Shown here: positions 40,074 to 49,023 of the stretch, piece by piece
How positions within the stretch are numbered: position 1 is the first letter of the stretch
How the letters are laid out: each line of letters starts with the position of its first letter
Source of the DNA: Variovorax sp. OAS795
GTDB lineage: Bacteria > Pseudomonadota > Gammaproteobacteria > Burkholderiales > Burkholderiaceae_C
DNA: 64,000 bases
Direction: 5' to 3'
Assembly (NCBI RefSeq): GCF_040546685.1
Contig: NZ_JBEPOH010000001.1
Coordinates: forward strand, 4,464,001-4,528,000
Program-made: the position numbers and the translations under genes
The notes under the pieces: model-generated
Told to the model about the DNA's origin: nothing
Databases searched by the model: none
What the model saw: the letters and a program-made list of their open reading frames with translations, nothing else

Positions 40074-41714
40074 ATGGAACAACACAGCATGGCCGATCTC
40101 ATAAACGAACCGGATCCATCGAGACTGATCTTCGGCTTGCGCGACACGGGCTACAACGTACGCACTGCCGCTGCAGACATCATCGATAACTCGATTGCGG
40201 CGAAAGCCGATCGCATTAACGTCGAAATCATTCTGCGATCTGACGGGCGGAAGATTGTCTACTTCGGCGACAACGGCGAAGGTATGGATGCAGACGGAAT
40301 TTACCGTGCAATGCGCTATGGTGCCCCCGAGCGTGACAATCCAGAGAGTCTTGGAAAGTTTGGTTTGGGCCTGAAGACAGCATCGAGTTCAATATGTCTC
40401 AAATTCACTATTATTTCAAGAAAGTCAGCTAACCACCAGTTGGAGAAGCTTGCTTGGGACCTGGATCATGTTGCCAAGCAAAGACGATGGGAAATGCTGC
40501 GAGAGCCAGTAACTCCCGATGAACTTGAGGCATTTGAAGAGTCCTGTGGGGACCATGGGACATTAGTTGTCTGGGAAAAATGCGATCGAATACTCTCCAA
40601 AGATTACGACGCGGGAGGGACAAGAGAGCAGGCGGCAATCAAACGTCTTGGAGAGACACTGAGCAAACACCTTGCTCTTGTTTATCACCGCTTCCTTGAC
40701 AAGAAAGACGCGCGCGAGCGGAATATCGAGATTTTTGTTAATCAGCTTATAGTTACGCCATGGAATCCGTTCTATCCCGAACGAGCAGAGCAAGTCCTTC
40801 CGGAGAAAAAGCAAAACTTGGTGGTGGAGATGCCGGATGGCTCGGAACAGGTCGCGAAAATCTGTGCCTGGATACTCCCTCACCGGAGCGAAATGAGCAA
40901 AGCCGAGGAGCAGCTATACGCACGCATTTCCAATAAAGCACAAGGCTTTTATGTCTATCGCGAAGGCCGGCTCATTCAAGATGGAAGCTGGATGGACGTG
41001 TTTGGCGCGCCGGAGCCACACACCTCGTTGTTGCGGATCGAGTTCGATTTTGGCCATGCTCTAGACGATGCGTTTCGCATTGACGTCAAGAAGTCACGCA
41101 TTCTCTTTCACCCTGACCTCGAAGACGGCCTGCGCGAACTTCTGCAACCCGTCTACCGAGAAGCGGGAAAGCGCTACCGGCGACAGACGCGCGACAAAAA
41201 TACGCAGCAAATTGATCACACCAGCGCGAACAAGAACATCGCCGATACAGCGAATGCCGACAAGCCGCAAGTCACGTCTGTAGACAGTGTGACCCAATCT
41301 GCAGTGGTCTCCAACAATCTGGGTGCCAAGATCAAGCTCAAGCTTGCTGTCCAAAACAATGTGAGCCCCGAAACCATACATGTGGATGCGGTTGATAGCA
41401 TCACCACAGGGGAACTCTGGCAGCCGGCAATGCGCAGTTCCGGAGAAGTAGGACACGTACCGGCGGTATTGCTCAACAAGCATCACGACTTTTACCAAAA
41501 GATTTACCAGCGAGCTGCTGCGAATGGCTTTGCCGTCGAAGGAATGGATTTATTGCTCTGGGCATTTGCCGTTGCCGAGCAGAACAATACCAACGCAGAG
41601 ATGGAGCCAATATTCGAAGACATCCGGGCCGAAATCTCGAACAATCTGAGAAAGCTGCTGCGCAATATCCCAGATTTGGAGCCCGGGGACTTGGCTGCTG
41701 CCGACGAGGAATGA
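40074..41714 (+). CDS. MORC/MutL-like GHKL ATPase
   Basis: ATPase of 546 residues with a GHKL fold. N-box ADIIDNSIAAKA (Asn39), G1 box DNGEGMD (66-72) and G2 box GKFGLGLKTAS (94-104) are intact. At the usual catalytic Glu position (four before Asn39) it has Asp35. An S5-like region follows; residues 370-420 are a polar linker, and the C-terminal part (from about 440) is helical. Known prokaryotic MORC/MutL-like ATPases occur in restriction-modification operons. I chose ATG at 40074 over TTG at 40065. HNH starts one base after the stop. Confidence 0.9.
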   Translation: MEQHSMADLINEPDPSRLIFGLRDTGYNVRTAAADIIDNSIAAKADRINVEIILRSDGRKIVYFGDNGEGMDADGIYRAMRYGAPERDNPESLGKFGLGLKTASSSICLKFTIISRKSANHQLEKLAWDLDHVAKQRRWEMLREPVTPDELEAFEESCGDHGTLVVWEKCDRILSKDYDAGGTREQAAIKRLGETLSKHLALVYHRFLDKKDARERNIEIFVNQLIVTPWNPFYPERAEQVLPEKKQNLVVEMPDGSEQVAKICAWILPHRSEMSKAEEQLYARISNKAQGFYVYREGRLIQDGSWMDVFGAPEPHTSLLRIEFDFGHALDDAFRIDVKKSRILFHPDLEDGLRELLQPVYREAGKRYRRQTRDKNTQQIDHTSANKNIADTANADKPQVTSVDSVTQSAVVSNNLGAKIKLKLAVQNNVSPETIHVDAVDSITTGELWQPAMRSSGEVGHVPAVLLNKHHDFYQKIYQRAAANGFAVEGMDLLLWAFAVAEQNNTNAEMEPIFEDIRAEISNNLRKLLRNIPDLEPGDLAAADEE

Positions 41715-41715
41715 A

Positions 41716-42540
41716 ATGCTTCTCGGCAAGAAGGATCTGATCATCCAAGCCCTCCAGCAGGGAACCGGCGCTGCAATCGACGCGGCTCTAACGCATGGAG
41801 GACTGCGCACTGGGATCAGGATCTGGTTCGGAGATCTGGACGAAAAGCATGGGCCGGTGGCTGAGTTGCGTCCGTACGGATTAGCCGGCTATCGTGTCGA
41901 ACTCACCTTCGGAGGCTACTCGCGACCGGTGATCGACAAGATTCGCAGCGCTTCCCCAGAAGACGTGCAACTTGCCAGAGCATTGGTGGAGTCTATCCGC
42001 AGCGATGTTGAAGTCCAGATTCCGAATCAGGAACTCTCCCATTGGACGGTCGACCACGGCGCCTTCAGGATGATCGCCACTATCCGCCTCAAGGATCAGT
42101 CGAGCGAAGACGTTGCGCTAGTCAAGACCTGCAACGACGTGATCGTTCCGATCATGGCCGCAATGGCGGAACTCATCGGATACGACGTGATAGCTGAGTC
42201 CACACAAGACGAGTCACCGGCGATCGAAGGAGCGATCCTCCAATCGGTGGTAAATCGCAGGGAGCGAAATCCTCGGAACAGACTACTTTGCATCCGCATT
42301 CACGGCGAGAGATGCGCAGTCTGCGATATCGAGCCGCAACGAATCTACGGGAGCGCGGGGGACATCATCGAAGTTCATCACCTTGAGCCTCTCGCATTGA
42401 CGACAACCCCAAGACCTTACGACCCGCGAATCGATCTGGTGCCTGTGTGCCCAAGCTGCCACAGAGCTCTTCACACCAGACGACCGGTGCCTCTCTCGCT
42501 TGAAGAGTTAAAGGTGCTGGTGGAGTCGCCCGATGGTTGA
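41716..42540 (+). CDS. HNH endonuclease
   Basis: Protein of 274 residues. The C-terminal domain is an HNH/McrA-type nuclease with zinc ligands C200-x2-C203 and C245-x2-C248, catalytic H221-H222 in IIEVHHLEPLA and the DLVPVCPSCHRALH helix. Residues 1-180 are not recognised; they look like an alpha/beta domain and could bind DNA or partner proteins. The gene lies between the ATPase (1-base gap) and helicase (8-base overlap) genes, so it is an integral part of the operon and a likely effector. Confidence 0.9.
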   Translation: MLLGKKDLIIQALQQGTGAAIDAALTHGGLRTGIRIWFGDLDEKHGPVAELRPYGLAGYRVELTFGGYSRPVIDKIRSASPEDVQLARALVESIRSDVEVQIPNQELSHWTVDHGAFRMIATIRLKDQSSEDVALVKTCNDVIVPIMAAMAELIGYDVIAESTQDESPAIEGAILQSVVNRRERNPRNRLLCIRIHGERCAVCDIEPQRIYGSAGDIIEVHHLEPLALTTTPRPYDPRIDLVPVCPSCHRALHTRRPVPLSLEELKVLVESPDG

Positions 42541-44356
42541 CCTGTCTATCTTTCCGCATTCGTTTGAGGAGCTGCGCCTCAGTCTTCCAGAGGGTTTTTC
42601 ACTTTCCGAGCGTCTGCTCGATCCAGTGATTTCTATCGACAGGCGCGGAGACACCATCGTTGCCAGCCTTGCGGGTATTCGGGTTGTCCGAGGCGAGCGC
42701 CAAGTCCACGTTGCGCCCAGCAACCGCCATACATGGGTTGCAGACGGCACGACTATCCGTCCTTTGCCGCGTGATTCGGCTGCCCAGTTCTCAAGCATGT
42801 TGCAGGGCGCAAATCCGGACAGCCTTTCCTATGGTGAGTCCTTGCGGCTCGTGCAGCAGGTATCAGTTGGTATTGCGGCGGAGATCCGAGAGAGCCTCCT
42901 TGAACCTGGACGAATTGCAGCAGAGCGGTATGCCGGAACGATTTCGGTGCCGGGCCTGAATGCGACGCTGTTTCCCTATCAAGCACGCGGCGTGCTCTGG
43001 ATGCGGGAGACCATCGGCCGTATGGGCGGACTGATACTTGCTGATGAAATGGGTCTCGGCAAAACCCTGCAGATTATCGCCCTTCTCCAGTTGGAGCCCC
43101 CGCTCATCTTGGCACCTGCATTGATCGTGTGCCCGACGAGCCTAATCGCAAACTGGGTCCGCGAAATCGCCCGATTCGCTCCAACGCTCAGTGTAATGGT
43201 GCACCGAGGCGCAAACAGGGCTGGAATTTACCGAGACCTCCAGATAGCGAATGTCGTGGTCACAACCTACGACACGATGGTGAACGACATTTCCATCTTC
43301 TCGTCCTTTGAATGGTCATGGCTAATTTGCGATGAAGCACAGGCAATCAAGAATCCCGATTCGAACCGTCGAGGTGCAATCAGTCGAATACCACGCCGCA
43401 GGTCCATTCCAATGACGGGCACTCCCGTCGAGAACAGCCTCTTGGATCTCTGGTCACTGACAGATTTCTGTATTCCCGGACTTCTCGGTTCACGTCACGA
43501 TTTCGAAGCTAACTACCCCGACAGCATTGAATCTGCGCAAGCGCTGGCAGTCGTCACTGATCCGATCGTGCTCAAGCGGAAGGTCGCCGATGTTGCCAGC
43601 GATCTCCCCGAGCGCATCGATATCGACGTGCCACTAGAGTTGGACAGTGATCTTGCAGAGCACTACCGCAGCGTGAGGAGGGCCACTATGGCCAAGTACC
43701 CTACCGCTGGGGCGTTAGTCGCTACGCTGCAGCTGCAGCTTGTCTGCGCTCATCCTTGGCTACGTAACTCGGATCAGGACACAGACCCGTTGGCGGAGAA
43801 CGCCAACCTCGTACGCGTGCCTGCCTATCCCCTCATAACCCCAAAAATGGAGCGTTTACTCGCTATCCTTGGTGAGGCTTTTCTCAATCAGCAAAAAGTG
43901 ATCGTCTTTGCACTTTTCAACCGTATTGGTGAACTCGTTCGCGAAGCGATGCCGGCCAGTTCCCTGATCCACTGGGACGCAATCAACGGGTCCACGCCTC
44001 AAGAGGAGCGCCAACTTATCGTTGACCGGTTTACCGCGCATGAAGGACCTGCCTGCCTGGTCCTAAATCCCAAAGCAGCGGGTACAGGACTGAATATCAC
44101 TGCGGCCACGATCGTGGTTCATTTCACCCCCGTCTGGAATCCTGCGATCGAGGCGCAAGCAAGTGCGCGCGCGCACCGCCGAGGACAAATCAAGCCGGTC
44201 ACGGTCTTCCGCCTTTTTTATAAGGACACGGTGGAAGAAGTCATGATCGACCGCTCGCTCTGGAAGACCGAGCTGGCGAATGAAAGCGTACCTGTCTCTA
44301 CGAGAGACGCCGGCGACTTCAGACGAGCTCTCGAAATCGAACCAGGAAAGCCATGA
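42533..44356 (+). CDS. SNF2-family DNA translocase/helicase
   Basis: SF2 ATPase of 607 residues. Walker A is DEMGLGKT (171-178), Walker B DEAQ (267-270), motif III MTGTPVENS, motif V GTGLNITAA and motif VI ARAHRRGQ (545-552). The DEAQ and RAHRRGQ forms are the SWI2/SNF2 pattern. SNF2 enzymes move along duplex DNA; in restriction systems they couple recognition to cleavage. It overlaps HNH by 8 bases and the next gene by 4 (ATGA), so all four plus-strand genes are translationally coupled. Confidence 0.95.
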   Translation: MVDLSIFPHSFEELRLSLPEGFSLSERLLDPVISIDRRGDTIVASLAGIRVVRGERQVHVAPSNRHTWVADGTTIRPLPRDSAAQFSSMLQGANPDSLSYGESLRLVQQVSVGIAAEIRESLLEPGRIAAERYAGTISVPGLNATLFPYQARGVLWMRETIGRMGGLILADEMGLGKTLQIIALLQLEPPLILAPALIVCPTSLIANWVREIARFAPTLSVMVHRGANRAGIYRDLQIANVVVTTYDTMVNDISIFSSFEWSWLICDEAQAIKNPDSNRRGAISRIPRRRSIPMTGTPVENSLLDLWSLTDFCIPGLLGSRHDFEANYPDSIESAQALAVVTDPIVLKRKVADVASDLPERIDIDVPLELDSDLAEHYRSVRRATMAKYPTAGALVATLQLQLVCAHPWLRNSDQDTDPLAENANLVRVPAYPLITPKMERLLAILGEAFLNQQKVIVFALFNRIGELVREAMPASSLIHWDAINGSTPQEERQLIVDRFTAHEGPACLVLNPKAAGTGLNITAATIVVHFTPVWNPAIEAQASARAHRRGQIKPVTVFRLFYKDTVEEVMIDRSLWKTELANESVPVSTRDAGDFRRALEIEPGKP

Positions 44357-44793
44357 CTGTCATCACTTTCCGTAAAACACTAAGCGCCAACGATGTAGGT
44401 GCAACCGGCGGGCACCAAGGCGGAGTTCTCATCCCCAAAACCAATCTTGAACTGCTCGCGTTCCTGCCGGAGCTCGAGCCGACCATCAAGAATCCTGACG
44501 CTTGGATCGATTGCATTGATGAGATTAGCAAGCCCCGACGGTTCAGGTTCGTCTACTACAACAATTCGCTGCACGGGGAGAATGGAACTCGCAACGAATA
44601 TCGCATTACCTACATGACTCGCTACTTCCGCGAATGCGGTGCGCGTACGGGCGACACGTTCGAGATTTCCCGCGGCAAAGGTCAAGTTCGCTACTCAATA
44701 AGGGTAGTCAAGCAGCAAGTCGTACCACCCGCAAAGTCCGAGGAAGACAGAGTCCGCATCAAGATTTCATCTACTTGGCAGCGCGTGCACTGA
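44353..44793 (+). CDS. stand-alone EcoRII N-terminal (effector-DNA-binding) domain protein
   Basis: Protein of 146 residues that matches the N-terminal effector-binding domain of EcoRII throughout: TLSANDVGATGGHQGGVLIP (9-28) and GTRNEYRIT (78-86) correspond to the EcoRII stretches LSANDTGATGGHQ and KTRNEKRIT. In EcoRII these segments contact the CCWGG effector site. There is no nuclease domain. Its ATG overlaps the helicase stop by 4 bases, and it ends 22 bases from the convergent AIPR gene. It is likely the DNA-reading subunit of the ATPase/HNH/SNF2 complex. Confidence 0.88.
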   Translation: MTVITFRKTLSANDVGATGGHQGGVLIPKTNLELLAFLPELEPTIKNPDAWIDCIDEISKPRRFRFVYYNNSLHGENGTRNEYRITYMTRYFRECGARTGDTFEISRGKGQVRYSIRVVKQQVVPPAKSEEDRVRIKISSTWQRVH

Positions 44794-44815
44794 TCGATGA
44801 CGCGTTCCGGAATCT

Positions 44816-46948
44816 TTAGTGGACGCGATTCCACCCTCCAATTCTGACCCTCGGCGCCTCGTTTTCATCCCGGTAACCATTACCTCGCGCCTGCCCCAAA
44901 ATCTGCAGCGCGGCAATGGATTGCCGTTCGGAGGGGATCCGCCCGTTTGCGGCCGAGCACGCTCGAATGATGCTGATCTCTCGCGACGAGAACGAGCCGT
45001 TTCCTTCACCCCATGCGCGCAGGCGCGTCCAAAAATCATGTCCCGCTGATACGACCTTTGACTGTGCTTCGATGCCAGAGATGAATGCAGCTTCTCGCCG
45101 CCCCTCCCTAACCGCCGCGCGTGCGTCCTCAGCTTCAACAAGGCACTCGCGCAGTAATGGGCCGTACTCGATTTGCTGTTGTCGGAGCCGTTCCCAACAT
45201 GCTTGCTTCTTCGCCCATTCTGTGGTGTTCTTGATCCCAAGAATAGGTTCGGTAAGGACAATAGAAGCAGCCTCGGCAGCTTTCAGGAGCGAGGCTCCGA
45301 GGGACTCGGCAACGGTTTGAATCTTCCAGACAGCGTCAAGATCCATGATGCAGCCAGTTGCTTCGGCATCCGCCGCGAGTTTCGCGATCGCATAAGTGAC
45401 GATGTTCGCGCGGTAGCCCCCAGGATACCAGCTCTGCTTGGGAACAGCCTTCTCAAGGTAACGAAATACGATCAGCTTCGCAATGAGCCTACGATACCAA
45501 GTCTCATCGAAGCGCGCATTGCTTTTCGTCCACGCTTCACCCGTATCCTTAGCAAATTCCGCGAAGTTCTTCTGCGCTCCCTTGCTCACCGTTTCCGGCT
45601 TGCAGCGGAAAGAGTATTCCACTTTGGCGAGATCTGTTTTCGCAAAAAACTGCTCTTTGGGGAAACTTATATCAAACTGACGCTTCTCTGCGTCCGAACA
45701 CTTTGACCGCTCGACCAGATACTGCCCACGTGCTCGCTCATAAAACCAGTGTGTTTCCCGATTCGAGCCTTCCAGTGCAGGGGCAAGCACTTTTCGGGAA
45801 TACTCCTCTATGCGCACATGGAACGGATGATTCGAGAAAAAATCCGCTGCACTCACTTTGTTCTGGCTATTCGCGTTTTGAGAGATTCTGGGGACTATTT
45901 CTTCGGACCGAGAAGGGGGCACTACCGTCAACTTCATCTGCACATGAAGATTCTTCAGGCTGACAGGTGACAGTCTTTTGGCGGCGTGAAGTGATGCAGT
46001 AGTCTGGCCGCCATTCACGATCTGCAGGTTTTTGGCCGATACGATGCGTAGCCCCTCTTGGGATTTTTCCGTCGTAACCTCTTCTGCTGTTGCGGAAAGG
46101 CCGTTGTTATAGGAGAAAAACATCCCGGGCTCATTCTTGATCGTGTCCCGAATCCCCTGATTAACCTTGCCTCTGGCCTGCAGAAAGCTACGAACATTCG
46201 ACTCAAGAAGACGTGCGCCCCATTTGTCGTAAATCTCCGCTAACTGCGTGCCTGGAATAACCATCAGATAGCTCTCTAATTCATTGTCGTGTCGGGAGGC
46301 CGCGAGCGCCGGAACCGCGCCGCCATAGTCACTACTGAAGTCGATCACCAGCCCTTCATGCGCCTGCCCGGACAACTCATAGCGGTGGAACCTCGAAAGA
46401 TCCCAGACGTTGTACGTCACTGCTACTCCATTCAGGAGACCTGCGTGTACTGCGTCGGTCCTCGCGCTGTACACGGCATTCGTAACGAGGATCAGCTTGA
46501 CCTTAGAAATTGTGGTCCATGTCAGTGCAATCGTTTCTGCGAGGCCTGACACCGGGCTGCCGCTTCGAAGTGAGCCACGAAAATCTTCTTGGCGACAACA
46601 AACCAGAAAATTAACGAGGTGACCGAAAAGCCGCTTCGTATCCGCGGCGTTCACTGTGACCAGCTCTCCTGCGCCGTGGAAGTCGCAGATTATGACGCTC
46701 AGCACGCCGTCCGAATCCCGCGGATCTCCTCCGCTCCCATCTACACGGATTGTCTTGACGCCGCTCGTTCCTTCAAAACCGGCCCTTTCAACCATCTCGA
46801 TCTCTCCGGCTGACTCAAGTCGCGCGGCCATGTGCTCGAAGAAGACCTCTGCAGGTTCAATACCGCTGTCTGCGACCTCCCGCGAAACGGCCTCTTGGAG
46901 TGCTTCGCCAAATTCCGCGATGGTGCTCAAGTCCGCCTCCAGATGCAT
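44816..46948 (-). CDS. AIPR family phage-resistance protein
   Basis: Protein of 710 residues. The central AIPR domain is seen in FLQARGKVNQGIRDTI, MFFSYNNGLSATAEEV and LQIVNGGQTTASLHAAKR. The family name comes from abortive infection phage resistance; members occur in restriction-modification operons and their enzymatic role is unclear. The C-terminal 200 residues are helical and unrecognised. The ATG at MHLEADLSTIAEF is preferred to a TTG 20 codons upstream. It is last in the dcm-vsr-EcoRII-AIPR block, 190 bases after the endonuclease stop. Confidence 0.88.
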   Translation of the reverse strand: MHLEADLSTIAEFGEALQEAVSREVADSGIEPAEVFFEHMAARLESAGEIEMVERAGFEGTSGVKTIRVDGSGGDPRDSDGVLSVIICDFHGAGELVTVNAADTKRLFGHLVNFLVCCRQEDFRGSLRSGSPVSGLAETIALTWTTISKVKLILVTNAVYSARTDAVHAGLLNGVAVTYNVWDLSRFHRYELSGQAHEGLVIDFSSDYGGAVPALAASRHDNELESYLMVIPGTQLAEIYDKWGARLLESNVRSFLQARGKVNQGIRDTIKNEPGMFFSYNNGLSATAEEVTTEKSQEGLRIVSAKNLQIVNGGQTTASLHAAKRLSPVSLKNLHVQMKLTVVPPSRSEEIVPRISQNANSQNKVSAADFFSNHPFHVRIEEYSRKVLAPALEGSNRETHWFYERARGQYLVERSKCSDAEKRQFDISFPKEQFFAKTDLAKVEYSFRCKPETVSKGAQKNFAEFAKDTGEAWTKSNARFDETWYRRLIAKLIVFRYLEKAVPKQSWYPGGYRANIVTYAIAKLAADAEATGCIMDLDAVWKIQTVAESLGASLLKAAEAASIVLTEPILGIKNTTEWAKKQACWERLRQQQIEYGPLLRECLVEAEDARAAVREGRREAAFISGIEAQSKVVSAGHDFWTRLRAWGEGNGSFSSREISIIRACSAANGRIPSERQSIAALQILGQARGNGYRDENEAPRVRIGGWNRVH

Positions 46949-47138
46949 CAGGATGTACAAAGAAGTTGTATTCTGCAACGGCACTTCAGAGTTGCAAAGC
47001 CTGACCAACCCTTCCGGTCCTGCTCAGGCGGGACCTACTCGGGACACCTCAACTTGACAGCACTTCGAATGTTGGATAGCCCTTGCCGCGAAAGACACCC
47101 AAGACCTATCGCGCCGCAACATGGCATGCAGCTTCGAA

Positions 47139-48527
47139 TCAGATGATCAGCCCTCGGGATCGCCACAAGGGGTAACGCTCCTTGCGGACCCGTGTCCGAA
47201 AGAACTCTCCGAATGCAATCACATTGGCCTGTTGTCGATACACAGCAGCATCCGAAACCTTTAACGACTCGGGCACGACAAGAGTGATGCCTGCTTCGCC
47301 CATTTCGCCAATAGCGCTTGCAGCAACGTTTTCGTCAACCGTTGCGAGATAGAGCTCGCAGTCGCGAATCTCAGCGTGAACCTGCTTCCAGCGCTCACGT
47401 AGCGTCGTCTTTGCGCTGAGCACCAAAGCCTCTTCCCGCATGCGAGTTGCATCGGCGTACAGACGGATGTCAGGAAGTACGAAGTCCGGCCGCTTCTTCG
47501 ACTCGATCACCACCTGAGCCTCGTAAGGGATACCCCCGTCCTTCAATAGCCGTTCGATGTGGAGTTCGAAGGATTTGCCCGCCCGAGACTTGCGCTGCTG
47601 AGCAGCAGACAGTAGAACCTTGTCGATACGTGGGAACTCGGTAATCAGGGCCCGCAGGCTCCGTTCCACAGACATGCTCGCGTTGTTCATACCGAGCACA
47701 ATGCGTATCAGCTCCATCGATCTCGCCTTGAGTTCAAAGTCTCTGAACAGTCTGTACTCGATATCGCGGCTGATGTGCATGACTGCGTCGCCCGGGGCAC
47801 CCAGCGCAAAGGGATCCAGTGACTGCAGTTTGTTGGCTTCAAGATACTCCCGTTGCGCCATCGCCGCCATCTGACCGGTTCCTGGAATAACTGCATGGAA
47901 CTGAGCGAACGCATCCAACGTCCCTGCGCGCCATGCGAGAACGGCCTGCTCAACATAACCCAGCACGCGGTCCTCGGAATTCTTCGCCGCGACTTCAGGG
48001 ATGAAGGATCCGGAAATGAAGTCCGATCCGAAACGGAAGAGATCGCGCAGATAGTCAACGCCGGCACCACCCGAGTCCGCAACGAGCGCAGTGAACCGGA
48101 ACTCACCCGTCCGCAGCCGCTTGCGCGCAATGACGAGAAACGATGCCGGACTAACACCTAGGAACGGATCTTTAACCACATTGGTAAGGTGTGTCTCCTG
48201 TCCTTTGCTGGTGTAGTGAACAAGACGTGCTGTCTTCGTCTCGGCGACTTGGGGCCATTCAAGGTCAAACCATATTTCGCGAATCGGCGGCTCGCCGCCT
48301 GGCCGGTCCTTCATTCCGAGTGGGGGAAAAAATCCGCTGTCACGGTCCTCACGCGGAATGTAGACACCACCTTGGCGTGCCAGCGGGTTCTCGCTCCATT
48401 GCCAGTCATTGAGTGAAAGCTTTTTGAGGTAGACCAGCTCCGCCCCTTGAAGAACGTCAACAAGGTCATCGATGAGCGCTTCTGGCTCTACGGCGCGCAG
48501 GCCATCCCTCAACAAATTGCGAGTCAT
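47139..48527 (-). CDS. EcoRII-like type II restriction endonuclease
   Basis: Protein of 462 residues (EcoRII is 404). The C-terminal catalytic domain is unmistakable: SRAGKSFELHIERLL, KKRPDFVLPDIRLY and SAKTTLRERWKQV, with D348, Y357, K373 in EcoRII spacing; the following catalytic lysine is Arg377. The N-terminal domain is a degenerate EcoRII-N: YLKKLSLNDWQ and GGVYIPRE are retained, but the DNA-contact stretch TRNEKRIT is missing. The gene starts 3 bases after vsr. It probably cleaves CCWGG-like DNA with help from another reader. Confidence 0.9.
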   Translation of the reverse strand: MTRNLLRDGLRAVEPEALIDDLVDVLQGAELVYLKKLSLNDWQWSENPLARQGGVYIPREDRDSGFFPPLGMKDRPGGEPPIREIWFDLEWPQVAETKTARLVHYTSKGQETHLTNVVKDPFLGVSPASFLVIARKRLRTGEFRFTALVADSGGAGVDYLRDLFRFGSDFISGSFIPEVAAKNSEDRVLGYVEQAVLAWRAGTLDAFAQFHAVIPGTGQMAAMAQREYLEANKLQSLDPFALGAPGDAVMHISRDIEYRLFRDFELKARSMELIRIVLGMNNASMSVERSLRALITEFPRIDKVLLSAAQQRKSRAGKSFELHIERLLKDGGIPYEAQVVIESKKRPDFVLPDIRLYADATRMREEALVLSAKTTLRERWKQVHAEIRDCELYLATVDENVAASAIGEMGEAGITLVVPESLKVSDAAVYRQQANVIAFGEFFRTRVRKERYPLWRSRGLII

Positions 48528-48530
48528 TCG

Positions 48531-49022
48531 CTAAATCTCCTTGCGCACGGGGTTCGCCGAGAGCACATCGGACAGAGGCCCCCTGAGATCCAGATTACCG
48601 GAACCTTTGCGTATCCATTCCTCAAGCTGGTCGAGCAGATCAACAAAGCCTTCCATTGGCCGGTTGCGAATCGAACACTCCCAGACGACCGCGGTGCGCC
48701 ACCCTAGCGCGTGTAGCGCCTCAAGGGACCTGACGTCGCGCACCCGGTTAGCTTCGATCTTCGCCTGCCAGAACTCAGTGTTCGAAGCAGGCAAGCGAAA
48801 GAACGGGCAGTCATGGCCATGCCAGAAGCAGCCATTCATGAAGATGACTGCCTTTGCCCCGCTGAAAGCCATGTCTGGCCTGCCGGGCAACATGCGGTTG
48901 TGCAGCCGATAGCGCAGACCCCGTGCATGCAGCGCCTTACGCACCACCAGTTCGATCTTCGTGTCGCGTCCCCGGATGCCCGACATCATCCGGCTGCGCG
49001 TGGCACGGTCGACGATATCCAC
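48531..49022 (-). CDS. vsr: very short patch repair endonuclease Vsr
   Basis: Mismatch endonuclease of 163 residues that nicks at T:G mismatches made by deamination of 5-methylcytosine. The catalytic Asp is D50 in LPGRPDMAFSGAKAVIF, followed by the conserved GCFWHGHDC (64-72). The start is GTG, one base after the methyltransferase stop; the only sensible start given that spacing. Its company with a cytosine methyltransferase is standard. Confidence 0.95.
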   Translation of the reverse strand: MDIVDRATRSRMMSGIRGRDTKIELVVRKALHARGLRYRLHNRMLPGRPDMAFSGAKAVIFMNGCFWHGHDCPFFRLPASNTEFWQAKIEANRVRDVRSLEALHALGWRTAVVWECSIRNRPMEGFVDLLDQLEEWIRKGSGNLDLRGPLSDVLSANPVRKEI

Positions 49023-49023
49023 T

